From the NCBI RefSeq assembly GCF_025133575.1, contig NZ_CP104011.1, positions 5,774,965-5,838,964 of the forward strand: a DNA stretch of 64,000 nt, read 5' to 3'. Position numbers and translations under genes: made by a program. Source of the DNA: Pseudomonas sp. GCEP-101 (GTDB lineage: Bacteria; Pseudomonadota; Gammaproteobacteria; Pseudomonadales; Pseudomonadaceae). The notes beneath the pieces are model-generated. The model searched no databases. It was not told the origin of the DNA and saw only the letters and a program-made list of their open reading frames with translations. Shown here one piece after another: positions 56,332-64,000 of the stretch (positions within the stretch are counted from its first letter, which is position 1; the number at the start of each line of letters is the position of its first letter).

Positions 56332-56832
56332 ATGCGTACCCTGAAGATCGAGCCGTTGACCAAGGAAGCCTTCGCACCGTTCGGTGATGTCATCGAGACC
56401 GAAGGCAGCGATTTCTTCATGATCAACAACGGCTCCACCCGCCGTTATCACAAGCTCGCCACCGTCGAAACGGCGCAGCCCGATGACAAGGCGATCATCA
56501 GCATCTTCAGCGCCGAGTCCCTGGAGATGCCCTTGCGCATCCGCATGCTGGAACGCCATCCGCTGGGCAGCCAGGCGTTCATACCGCTGCTCGGCAACCC
56601 CTTTCTGATCGTGGTCGCGCCACTTGGCGATGTACCTGTATCGGGCCTCGTCCGCGCTTTCCTGTCCAACGGCAAGCAGGGCGTCAATTACCACCGCGGC
56701 GTCTGGCACCACCCGGTGCTGACGATCGAAAAGCGGGATGACTTCCTGGTGGTCGATCGCAGCGGTTCTGGCAACAACTGCGACGAGCATTTCTTCACCG
56801 AGGACGAACAGCTCCTCCTCGACCCCCAATGA
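56332..56832 (+). CDS. allA: Ureidoglycolate lyase
   Basis: A 166-residue cupin-fold lyase splitting ureidoglycolate to glyoxylate and urea. MRTLKIEPLTKEAFAPFGDVIE start and the cupin-like NGKQGVNYHRGVWHHPVL motif (metal/substrate His) are clear. It follows uraD by 68 bases, where an allantoicase gene (alc) sits in P. aeruginosa as I remember it; here no alc remnant is seen. Confidence 0.94.
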   Translation: MRTLKIEPLTKEAFAPFGDVIETEGSDFFMINNGSTRRYHKLATVETAQPDDKAIISIFSAESLEMPLRIRMLERHPLGSQAFIPLLGNPFLIVVAPLGDVPVSGLVRAFLSNGKQGVNYHRGVWHHPVLTIEKRDDFLVVDRSGSGNNCDEHFFTEDEQLLLDPQ

Positions 56833-56895
56833 GGTTCCGACTGAGCGTCGTCGAGTGACGATGAGGCAAGGCGAAAGGCGGCGAGGCAAGCGCAG

Positions 56896-56909
56896 TTTAC
56901 GCTTGTAAA
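56896..56909. repeat. TTTAC-GCTT-GTAAA palindrome in a degenerate repeat
   Basis: A perfect 5-bp-arm palindrome within a stretch (about 56860-56935) of repeated GCGAGGCAAGCG/GCGAAAGGCGGCG strings. Similar GCGCAGTTTACG-TGTAAAT strings occur in many Pseudomonas intergenic regions; function unknown. No gene in 56833-57033. Confidence 0.45.
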
Positions 56910-57033
56910 TAAGCACTCCGAGCCGGCTTTCAACGCAGCAGCATCACCACGAAGACACGCGCAGGTGGAAACTGAACTAATAAGAGAGGCCCGCGCATTG
57001 CGACGGCAAAGTCCGGGCAAGAGGTAAAAAACT

Positions 57034-58371
57034 GTGGAAGCACATCTCATCGAATGGCTGAACCTGCTGGTCCGCTGGATCCACATGATCGTGGGTATTG
57101 CGTGGATCGGCGCCTCGTTCTACTTCGTCTGGCTGGAAAACAACCTCAACCGCGTCAACCCGCGCGAGGGGCTTTCCGGTGACCTCTGGGCGATCCACGG
57201 TGGCGGTATCTACCACCTGGAGAAGTACAAGCTCGCCCCGCCGAAAATGCCGGACAACCTGCACTGGTTCAAATGGGAGGCCTACTCGACCTGGCTGTCG
57301 GGTGTCTGCCTGCTGACCATCGTGTTCTACCTGAACCCGACCCTGTACCTGATCGCCCCGGGCAGCGACCTGGCACCGGCGGCCGCCGTGGCCATCGGCA
57401 TCGGCTCGCTGATCGCCGGCTGGTTCGTCTACAGCACGCTGTGCGACTCCCCGCTGGGCAAGACCCCTGCCCTGCTCGGCGCCATCCTGTTCGGCCTGCT
57501 GGTCCTCGCCGCCTACCTGCTCAGCCAGGTGTTCAGCGGTCGCGGTGCGTACCTGCACGTGGGCGCCATCATCGGCACTATCATGGTGGGCAACGTATTC
57601 CGCGTGATCATGCCGGCCCAGCGTGCGCTGGTGAAGGCCATCGAGGAAAACCGCGAGCCCGACCCGGTGCTGCCGGCCAAGGGCCTGCTGCGTTCGCGCC
57701 ACAACAACTACTTCACCCTGCCGGTGCTGTTCATCATGATCAGCAACCACTTCCCGAGCACCTACGGCAGCCACTACAACTGGCTGATCCTGGCGTGCAT
57801 CGCGGCGCTGGCGGTGATCGTGCGTCACTACTTCAACACCCGTCACGAAGGCAACGGCATGGCCTGGGCCCTGCCCGCCGGCGCCGTCGGCATGATCGCC
57901 CTGGCCTTCGTCACCGGCCCGAACTGGCCGAGCAGCGACGCCTCCTCCAGCACCGCGCAGGCCCAGAAGGTCGAGTACCAGCCGCTGCCGGAAACCGCCA
58001 TCGGCGGCAAGACCCCGGCCGAGCGCGCCAAGGACGAGGAAGCCGCCAAGGCCGCCGCCGCGCAGCAGGCGCAGGCCGCCCCGGCCCAGGCGTCCGCCGC
58101 GGGTTCGGGTGAAGGCTTCGACAAGGTCCACCACGTCATCCAGGAACGCTGCGCCGTGTGCCACTCGGCCAAACCGACCAGCAACCTGTTCAGCACCGCG
58201 CCGGCCGGCGTGATGTTCGACACCCCGCAGCAGATCCAGCAGCTCGCCCCGCGCATCCAGGCGCAGGCCGTGGCCTCGCAGGTGATGCCGCTGGGCAACA
58301 TTACGCAGATGACCCCGGATGAGCGAAAGCTCATCGGCGACTGGATCGCCAAGGGCGCCCAGGTTAATTGA
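57034..58371 (+). CDS. puuD: PuuD, membrane-bound urate oxidase with cytochrome c domain
   Basis: A 445-residue integral membrane protein: about eight N-terminal helices with conserved His (RWIHMIVGIAWIGASFYF, GGGIYHLEKYK, SNHFPSTYGSHYNW), a long Ala/Lys-rich linker (about 305-355), and a C-terminal cytochrome c domain with one heme site (C373/C376/H377). PuuD oxidises urate to 5-hydroxyisourate with electrons passed to the respiratory chain, unlike cofactorless uricase. GTG start 57034 with AGAGGT ahead. It completes the urate-to-OHCU route with UraH. Confidence 0.94.
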   Translation: MEAHLIEWLNLLVRWIHMIVGIAWIGASFYFVWLENNLNRVNPREGLSGDLWAIHGGGIYHLEKYKLAPPKMPDNLHWFKWEAYSTWLSGVCLLTIVFYLNPTLYLIAPGSDLAPAAAVAIGIGSLIAGWFVYSTLCDSPLGKTPALLGAILFGLLVLAAYLLSQVFSGRGAYLHVGAIIGTIMVGNVFRVIMPAQRALVKAIEENREPDPVLPAKGLLRSRHNNYFTLPVLFIMISNHFPSTYGSHYNWLILACIAALAVIVRHYFNTRHEGNGMAWALPAGAVGMIALAFVTGPNWPSSDASSSTAQAQKVEYQPLPETAIGGKTPAERAKDEEAAKAAAAQQAQAAPAQASAAGSGEGFDKVHHVIQERCAVCHSAKPTSNLFSTAPAGVMFDTPQQIQQLAPRIQAQAVASQVMPLGNITQMTPDERKLIGDWIAKGAQVN

Positions 58372-58388
58372 GCCTGCGGCACGGCCAG

Positions 58389-58416
58389 AAAAACCGCACC
58401 TTCGGGTGCGGTTTTT
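58389..58416 (+). terminator. Rho-independent terminator after puuD
   Basis: Perfect 12-bp stem AAAAACCGCACC/GGTGCGGTTTTT around a TTCG tetraloop, with further T. Confidence 0.93.
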
Positions 58417-58440
58417 TTATGCCCGTGCGATACCGGATCT

Positions 58441-58527
58441 GTAGGAGCGAGCTTGCTCGCGAACAAACCATCAGCGCCCGCCGGATCGATCGGGTATCGC
58501 CCGGTTCGCGAGCAAGCTCGCTCCTAC
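58441..58527. repeat. REP pair after puuD
   Basis: Forward unit 58441-58463 and inverse unit 58505-58527 of the GTAGGAGCGAGC family. Confidence 0.9.
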
Positions 58528-58646
58528 GAAAAGCGCGCTAAACAAAAAATGTAGTCCTCTCGACCAATGGCTACAGAAACACCGAAGCCAGGAAACACGC
58601 GGCGCAGAGCGCTGCAGCACTACGAAGACAAAACATGACCGGGCAG

Positions 58647-58692
58647 TTGTATACAAAAATCGATTGAACGTAATACACATCGCGTTTATAAA
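58647..58692 (+). promoter_or_regulatory. Promoter and TTGTATACAA site of the urate/xanthine permease
   Basis: Perfect TTGTATACAA (58647-58656) sits seven bases upstream of a strong sigma70 promoter TTGAAC (58664-58669), 17 bases, TATAAA (58687-58692). The start site would be near 58699, about 105 bases before the gene. Unlike the site before the AzgA-like permease, it lies upstream of the -35. Confidence 0.65.
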
Positions 58693-58804
58693 GTCCCGCA
58701 CCGCTTCACCCGCTCGGCCCCGGGGGTGAGATCGGCCAGTACTTCCCGGTTGTCGTGCCCATCCGGCAACCAGCGACTGACAACAATAAAAACCGAGGTG
58801 TTGC

Positions 58805-60151
58805 ATGTCCGTGGTAACTGAGCGCTCCACTACCGGCTCGCCCGTCGACCAGCGTTTGCCCTTGCTGCAGCTGCTGCTGGTCGGCTTCCAGCACGTTCTC
58901 CTGATGTACGGCGGTGCCGTCGCCGTCCCGCTGATCGTCGGCCAGGCCGCCGGCCTGTCCCGCGAGGAAATCGCCTTCCTGATCAACGCCGACCTGCTGG
59001 TCGCCGGCATCGCCACGCTGGTGCAGTCGCTGGGCATCGGCCCGGTGGGCATCCGCATGCCGGTGATGATGGGCGCCAGCTTCGCCGCGGTCGGCAGCAT
59101 GGTCGCCATGGCCGGGATGCCCGGCGTGGGCATGACCGGCATCTTCGGCGCGACCATCGCCGCAGGCTTCTTCGGCATGCTCATCGCGCCGTTCATGAGC
59201 CGCATCGTGCGCTTCTTCCCACCGCTGGTGACCGGCACCGTGATCACCTCCATCGGCATGTGCCTGTTCCCGGTGGCGATCAACTGGGCTGGCGGCGGCA
59301 AGGCAGCGGCCAACTTCGGCGCCATCGAATACCTCGCCCTGTCGTCCTTCGTGCTGGCGGTGATCCTGCTGATCAACCGCTTCCTCAAGGGCTTCTGGGT
59401 CAACGTCTCGGTGCTGATCGGCATGCTGCTGGGCTACATCATCGGCGCCAGCATGGGCATGGTCAGCCTGGACGGCATCGAGCAGCGTCCGTGGTTCGAC
59501 GTGGTGACCCCGCTGCACTTCGGCGCGCCGGAATTCCACCTCGCGCCGGTGCTGTCCATGTGCCTGGTGGTGGTGATCATCTTCGTCGAGTCCACCGGCA
59601 TGTTCCTCGCCCTGGGCAAGATCACCGACACCGAGATCTGCCCCAACCGCCTGCGCCGCGGCCTGCTGTGCGATGCCAGCGCCTCGTTCGTCGCCGGCTT
59701 CATGAACACCTTCACCCACTCCTCGTTCGCCCAGAACATCGGCCTGGTGCAGATGACCGGCGTGCGCAGCCGCTACGTCACCGCCGCCGCTGCGCTGTTC
59801 CTGATCGCCCTGTCGCTGCTGCCCAAGGCTGCCTTCCTGGTCGCCTCGATTCCGCCGGCGGTACTCGGCGGCGCCGGCATCGCCATGTTCGGCATGGTCG
59901 CCGCCAGCGGCATCCGCATCCTCCATGAGGCGGACATCGTCGACCGCCGCAACCAGCTGCTGGTGGCGGTGAGCATCGGCATGGGCATGGTGCCGGTGGT
60001 GCGTCCGGACTTCTTCGCCGCCCTGCCCCAGTGGATGGAGCCGATCACCCACAGCGGCATCGCGATGACCGCGATCTGGGCCGTGGTGCTGAACATCCTG
60101 TTCAACATCCTCGGCGAGCATGGCCGCGACGCCCTCTGCGGGCATCACTGA
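58805..60151 (+). CDS. NCS2/NAT-family urate-xanthine permease
   Basis: A 448-residue inner-membrane nucleobase:H+ symporter with about 14 helices. The NAT signature QN-x-G-x4-T appears as QNIGLVQMTGVRSR, with LLLVGFQHVLLMYGGAVAVPL near the N terminus. Position after puuD and a shared operator motif suggest urate or xanthine (UacT/XanQ-like) as substrate rather than uracil. Confidence 0.92.
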   Translation: MSVVTERSTTGSPVDQRLPLLQLLLVGFQHVLLMYGGAVAVPLIVGQAAGLSREEIAFLINADLLVAGIATLVQSLGIGPVGIRMPVMMGASFAAVGSMVAMAGMPGVGMTGIFGATIAAGFFGMLIAPFMSRIVRFFPPLVTGTVITSIGMCLFPVAINWAGGGKAAANFGAIEYLALSSFVLAVILLINRFLKGFWVNVSVLIGMLLGYIIGASMGMVSLDGIEQRPWFDVVTPLHFGAPEFHLAPVLSMCLVVVIIFVESTGMFLALGKITDTEICPNRLRRGLLCDASASFVAGFMNTFTHSSFAQNIGLVQMTGVRSRYVTAAAALFLIALSLLPKAAFLVASIPPAVLGGAGIAMFGMVAASGIRILHEADIVDRRNQLLVAVSIGMGMVPVVRPDFFAALPQWMEPITHSGIAMTAIWAVVLNILFNILGEHGRDALCGHH

Positions 60152-60276
60152 GCCCCTTTCGCGGGCGCCTCCCGGACGCCCGCACCCCAGCCGCGTACAC
60201 TCCTTCGCGGCTTTTTTTATTTTTGCAGCGCTTGGTAGCGAATCGCCCCTGGCGCCGCGGTGCCAACCGGATGCCA

Positions 60277-60440
60277 TCGCGGACGAAGTCCGCTCCTACG
60301 AAAAGGGATGCACCGTCGCTCCCTGTAGGAGCGGGCCATGCCCGCGATCGGCGTCCGAAGGATGCCCTAGGGCGCATAACCTGAAAAGGTTATCCGCCAA
60401 CACCCGCACGGCGGATAACGCTGGCGCGTTATGCGCCCTA
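60277..60440. repeat. REP-type cluster between the permease and chemoreceptor genes
   Basis: Inverse GTAGGAGCGGAC unit (60277-60299), GTAGGAGCGGGCCATGCCCGC unit (60325-60349), and a long TAGGGCGCATAAC...GTTATGCGCCCTA element with internal GGTTATCCGCC/GGCGGATAAC arms (60368-60440). Confidence 0.85.
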
Positions 60441-60453
60441 CGTTCTGGGGCTC

Positions 60454-60486
60454 CCCTCTCCCCGCGCTGGCTGCGCGGGGAGAGGG
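60454..60486. repeat. CCCTCTCCCCGCGC hairpin repeat
   Basis: 14-bp arms (60454-60467 and 60473-60486) around TGGCT; same CCCTCTCCC/GGGAGAGGG family as 36204-36224. No gene in 60152-60579. Confidence 0.8.
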
Positions 60487-60579
60487 AAATCCAAAGCACG
60501 AACTATCAGAAGAAGACAGTTGCTCCTACGCCGCCCGCAGTAGCGACATCGACCGGCAGCGCCAGGCCCCACCGGGGAC

Positions 60580-62139
60580 TCAGGCTTCCGGCCGGTAGCC
60601 CAGGCGCAGGCCGCCCCACTGGCGGCCACGCACATAGATCGGCACCGAGAGGTCGTGCATCAGCTCGCCGGTATCGCGGCAATAGGTCTGCAGCAGCATC
60701 GGCTGGTTGTGGCTACCGCAGCGCACCCCGGTGCGGTCATTGAACAGCCGCTTGCTGCGGCTCTTGAGCATGTCCACCTGCAGGTCGCCCGACGGCGGGT
60801 GGCTGAACGCCTGGTTGTGCGTCGGCACGTAGCCCTCGGCAGTGCAGGCGATGGCGAACACCAGCCCTTCATGGCGCTGCAGCAGGTCTTCCTGGATGCG
60901 CGGCAGCACCTCGTCGGTGTAGCGATCGAAGCGCGTGCGGTACTTCTGCGGGCGGGTGCCGGGCATCGGCTGGTAGTCACGGTCGAACAGGTCGTCGAAG
61001 CCGATCCGTCCGCTTTCCACATCCGCCTCGAACTTCGCGCCAATGGCCTGGGCGCCAGCGCGGGCAAGGTCATAGGCACGCTGGTGGTAATCGTCCAGCG
61101 CCACCTCGGCCAAGCGCTCGCTGATGGTTTCCGCCTGGCTTTCCAACTGCATCGCCGCGTCGGCCAGGCGGTGGGTCTGTTCGTCGCTGGCGCGCAGGTC
61201 GCCGCGCACCTGTTCCACCGCCGCGAACAGGCTATCCAGCTGGTTGCGGTTGATCTCCGCCCCCTCGGCAATCTCGGTGATCTGGGTTTCCACCGTTGCG
61301 GCGAGACCGGCGATGTCCTGCAACTGGCGTCCGGTGCTCTCCACCTGGCTGACGCCCAGGCCCAGCTCATCGGTGAGCTGGCGGATCTGCTCCACCACCT
61401 CGCCGGTCTGGCGCTGGATATCCTCGACCATCTGCCCGACCTCGTCGGTGGCCTCGGCGGTGCGCCCGGCCAGGCCGCGCACTTCCTCGGCCACCACGGC
61501 GAAGCCGCGGCCATGCTCGCCAGCCCGCGCCGCCTCGATGGCCGCGTTGAGCGCCAGCAGGTTGGTCTGGCTGGCGATGGATTGGATGACCTGGGTAACG
61601 CGCTGGATATCCTCGCTGCGCGCATTCAGCGTCTCGATCAGCGCGCGGCTGGCGCTGGCACGCTGGCTGAGCTGATGCATGCGCTGGATCGCCGCCTGCA
61701 GCTCGCCACGCCCGGCATCGCTGCCGGCGCGCGCCAGGGTCGCGGCCTCCTTCGCCTGCCGCGCCAGATTCGAGGTGGCGCGCTCGGTGTGGATCATCAC
61801 CTCCGCGCTGCCGACGATCTGCTCGGCCGCCACCACCTGGGACTCGAGCTTCTCCACCAGGCGTTGCACCGAATAGGACACCCCGGCGGCGGACAACGCA
61901 TTGCGGCTGGTGCCCTGGGACAGCTCGCGGGTCAACTCGGCGACATCCGGCAATACCGCCAGCGCACCGGCCGGCGCGGTCTTTTCAGGGATGAACCACG
62001 GCCCCCAGAGCAGCAGCGCGGCAAGCAGCAGGCACAGCGACAACGGCCAACCGCCCAGCGCCTGGGCGATGAACAGCAGCACCAGGCCGCAAGTCTGCAA
62101 GGTAAGGATGAGGACGATACGCGGACGCGCGATATCCAT
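60580..62139 (-). CDS. Methyl-accepting chemotaxis protein without periplasmic domain
   Basis: A 519-residue chemoreceptor. Two closely spaced N-terminal helices (about residues 6-25 and 30-46) leave almost no periplasmic loop. The cytoplasmic signalling hairpin carries the conserved tip IASQTNLLALNAAIEAARAGEHGRGFAVVAEEVRGLA. After the coiled coil comes a C-terminal domain of about 140 residues (FDDLFDRDYQPMPGTRPQKYRTRFDRYTDEV... WGGLRLGY) seen in a class of proteobacterial receptors and likely the sensor module. ATG 62139 follows GAGAG; a longer in-frame start is not supported. Confidence 0.9.
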   Translation of the reverse strand: MDIARPRIVLILTLQTCGLVLLFIAQALGGWPLSLCLLLAALLLWGPWFIPEKTAPAGALAVLPDVAELTRELSQGTSRNALSAAGVSYSVQRLVEKLESQVVAAEQIVGSAEVMIHTERATSNLARQAKEAATLARAGSDAGRGELQAAIQRMHQLSQRASASRALIETLNARSEDIQRVTQVIQSIASQTNLLALNAAIEAARAGEHGRGFAVVAEEVRGLAGRTAEATDEVGQMVEDIQRQTGEVVEQIRQLTDELGLGVSQVESTGRQLQDIAGLAATVETQITEIAEGAEINRNQLDSLFAAVEQVRGDLRASDEQTHRLADAAMQLESQAETISERLAEVALDDYHQRAYDLARAGAQAIGAKFEADVESGRIGFDDLFDRDYQPMPGTRPQKYRTRFDRYTDEVLPRIQEDLLQRHEGLVFAIACTAEGYVPTHNQAFSHPPSGDLQVDMLKSRSKRLFNDRTGVRCGSHNQPMLLQTYCRDTGELMHDLSVPIYVRGRQWGGLRLGYRPEA

Positions 62140-62287
62140 GGCGGCAGCTCTCTTCTGGCGGGCCCTACCGCTGCGCAGCGCGGGCGCGCTGCCGGGGAGC
62201 CCGATTATTCTTGTCAGAGCCATTAGGCCGCCTGCTTCAGCCGGCGGCTATCGTCCCTTAGTGGTAGACGAGACGCTGCTTGAGTCG

Positions 62288-62626
62288 CTACAGACAGCTG
62301 CGCGCGGCGAGCGTGATCGCATCGTCCGCCGCCGGCGCGTCGCGACGATACAGCGCCACCGCGCTGCCCTTGTCCGCCGCCGTCGTTTCCAGCAGCACCT
62401 GCGCGGCATCCCCCGACGCGGCCGGCAGCAGAAGCCGGTAGCCGAAGCGGATCTCCGTCACGCTTGCGCCGGGCCGGATCGCCTGCCACTTGGGCAGCAG
62501 GCAGGTCATGTACACCGACGGCGACGTGCCGCTTTCCAGCCGCAGCGCCGGCGCCTCCTCTTTCAGCAGGCCTGGAGAAGTACATCCGGCCAGCACCGCA
62601 CCCAGCAGAGTCACGCGCAGCTTCAT
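62288..62626 (-). CDS. Hypothetical lipoprotein
   Basis: A 112-residue predicted lipoprotein with signal peptide and lipobox LAGC (Cys15). The mature part has two further Cys (TCLLP near residue 42, SCL at the end) that may form a disulfide, and a beta-rich pattern. No family recognised. Same strand as, and upstream of, the chemoreceptor gene. Confidence 0.7.
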   Translation of the reverse strand: MKLRVTLLGAVLAGCTSPGLLKEEAPALRLESGTSPSVYMTCLLPKWQAIRPGASVTEIRFGYRLLLPAASGDAAQVLLETTAADKGSAVALYRRDAPAADDAITLAARSCL

Positions 62627-62794
62627 CAGCTGATTCCTATCTGGAAAGAGTGGCTGAGCGTAGCACGCAGCCCCGTTTCAGGCGGTCTGGATATGGACCG
62701 AAAACATTTGTAACAACTACACTACACGGGATGGCGGAGTGCCATTCCCCGGAATGGAATCCGCACTTCTCAAACTGCATCCAAGGCCATCTTC

Positions 62795-63565
62795 ATGTCG
62801 CTTTTTCTCGACGACCGCATGCTGCGCGACTTCGCCACGGAAGACTTCACGCTCCAGCAGCCGTTTCCATGGTTTTCCTTCCAGGACGTCCTGCGGCCGG
62901 AAGCCTTCCAGGCCCTGTACGACAACTTCCCGAGCCTGGTGATGTTCGAAAAGCACAACGGGATCCAGCGCGCATATGGGCAGCGGCCCCACAATCGCTA
63001 CTACCTGGCATTTGAGCAGTCCATCTACAACGATCGCGCGGCCGGCAGCGAGGGCGTGGTTGCACTGAGCGACCTACCAGTGGTCTGGCAGCAGTTCATG
63101 CTGGAGCTGCAGGGCAATTCCGAATATGCCGCCTTCGCCAAGCGCATGCTCGGAGTAGAAGACTTCGTCGTGCGCTTTGCCTGGCATGTCGGCGTTGCCG
63201 GCTCGGAGGTATCGCCGCACCGCGACAGCCATACCAAGCTGGGCACGCACATCTTCTACTTCAATACCTCGGCGGACTGGCAGCCGGAATGGGGCGGCTC
63301 GATCCTGGTGCTCAAGGACAAGCAGGTGCCGCAGGACAACCCCGAGCTGACTGACTTCGCGCAAGCGATCGGCTGCGATATCCGCGACAACCGCAGCTTC
63401 CTGTTCAAGAACACCGAGAACGCCTGGCACGGTGTAGAAAAGCTGACCTGTCCCGAAGGCCACTATCGCCGACTGTTCAACGTCGTCTTCGAACCGCGCA
63501 AGCGCGCCGACGAGGTCCGCCCCAGCAAACCCAGCGGCTGGCGCCGGCTGTTCCGCGCCGCCTGA
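62795..63565 (+). CDS. 2-oxoglutarate/Fe(II)-dependent oxygenase
   Basis: A 256-residue 2OG-Fe(II) oxygenase of the prolyl-4-hydroxylase-like fold. The HxD iron motif is in SPHRDSHTKLG (near residue 148-150), the distal His in NAWHGVEKL, and a following Arg (HYRRLFN) can bind 2-oxoglutarate. Substrate unknown. It lies next to an O-antigen-ligase-like gene, end to end, which might hint at cell-surface polysaccharide or amino-acid modification, but this is weak. Confidence 0.85.
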   Translation: MSLFLDDRMLRDFATEDFTLQQPFPWFSFQDVLRPEAFQALYDNFPSLVMFEKHNGIQRAYGQRPHNRYYLAFEQSIYNDRAAGSEGVVALSDLPVVWQQFMLELQGNSEYAAFAKRMLGVEDFVVRFAWHVGVAGSEVSPHRDSHTKLGTHIFYFNTSADWQPEWGGSILVLKDKQVPQDNPELTDFAQAIGCDIRDNRSFLFKNTENAWHGVEKLTCPEGHYRRLFNVVFEPRKRADEVRPSKPSGWRRLFRAA

Positions 63566-64000
63566 TCAGGCGGGACGCGCATCCAGCGAGGAAATCATCG
63601 GCGCCTTGCGAGGCGCCCGGTACTCGCGGGAGGCAGCCCCCAGGGCGCCGGCGAGCGGGAGCCAGAGCCACATCCAGACCACATTGGGTGCGGCGATGAA
63701 GAAATGCATTTCCACCATGAAAACGATCGTCGACGCCGCCAGCACCGAGAACCACAGCGGGGCCATGGTCGCGCGGCTGCGCAGGAGCGTCCACAGGCTG
63801 GCCAGCAGCATGACCAGTAGCGACGCCAGGCCCACCGCACCGAACTGGTACAGCACCTCCAGATAAAGGCTGTGCGGGTTGTGCACCACCTGGCCGGTAC
63901 TGAGCACCACATCGCCCAGATCGGTGTGCGCGCCGTGGCCGAACCACCAATGCTCACCTACCCGCTCGATGACCGTCCGCCAGACCTCATCCCGATGGGT
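63566..64000 (-). CDS. O-antigen ligase/polymerase-like membrane protein (partial)
   Basis: The last 144 codons of a gene entering from the right edge; the N terminus is outside the window. The Wzy/WaaL signature is seen as EHWWFGHGAHTDL...HNPHSLYLEVLYQFGAVGL, followed by three membrane helices. Stop codons of this gene and the oxygenase abut (TGATCA) with no terminator between. Confidence 0.82.
   Translation of the reverse strand, partial: THRDEVWRTVIERVGEHWWFGHGAHTDLGDVVLSTGQVVHNPHSLYLEVLYQFGAVGLASLLVMLLASLWTLLRSRATMAPLWFSVLAASTIVFMVEMHFFIAAPNVVWMWLWLPLAGALGAASREYRAPRKAPMISSLDARPA

Overview
The window is a contiguous, gene-dense, high-GC stretch of chromosome from a gamma-proteobacterium, almost certainly a Pseudomonas of the P. 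aeruginosa lineage. The order ccoOQP-ccoGHIS-hemN-anr-apt ... recR-ybaB-dnaX ... ligA-zipA-smc-gntR-alkB2-xdhABC-guaD ... permease-uraH-puuE-uraD-allA-puuD matches, from memory, the PAO1 region around PA1552-PA1513. No mobile element, tRNA, rRNA or CRISPR array was found. The only RNA gene seen is the 4.5S SRP RNA (ffs).

Layout. Positions 1-10 kb hold the tail of a cbb3 cytochrome oxidase operon, its maturation operon ccoGHIS plus a TauE/SafE-like membrane protein, then hemN behind a textbook Anr-box promoter, the oxygen sensor anr, and apt. Positions 10-25 kb hold a metal-dependent hydrolase, a GFA protein, a TetR gene divergent from a Baeyer-Villiger-type monooxygenase plus SDR operon with a 42-bp inverted-repeat operator, and an unrecognised 902-residue protein made of three 298-residue repeats. 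An acyl-CoA dehydrogenase, a GlxA/FtrA regulator, rhodanese, GNAT and recR-ybaB-dnaX follow. Positions 25-36 kb hold ffs, a lone pilin-like protein, an HU-family protein, ligA, zipA, smc, and a GntR gene divergent from alkB2.

Positions 36-60 kb form a purine-catabolism region: xdhABC (xanthine to urate), guaD (guanine to xanthine), an FCD-type GntR regulator, an AzgA-like purine permease, puuD (urate oxidase), uraH and uraD (to allantoin), puuE (allantoinase), allA (ureidoglycolate lyase) and an NCS2/NAT urate-xanthine permease. Palindromes TTGTATACAA, or one-base variants, sit in the promoters of the GntR gene, both permeases, uraH and puuE, which suggests one regulon. Allantoicase (alc), expected between uraD and allA, is absent here. 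Two additions relative to the remembered PAO1 order interrupt the cluster: a UspA/LysR/EmrB-EmrA-OMF tripartite efflux block, and a 604-residue regulator (REC-LuxR HTH-PAS-kinase-like) in which both the receiver Asp and the kinase His are substituted.

Positions 60-64 kb hold a chemoreceptor lacking a periplasmic domain, a small lipoprotein, a 2OG-Fe(II) oxygenase and the 3' part of an O-antigen-ligase-like gene that runs off the right edge.

Intergenic spaces carry at least five sequence families of REP-type palindromes, several as inverted pairs and some as dense clusters (36.15-36.52, 43.11-43.31, 49.11-49.35 and 60.28-60.49 kb). Start codons were chosen by ribosome-binding site, family start and ATGA overlaps. 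Family assignments come from motif recognition only; no database search was possible.
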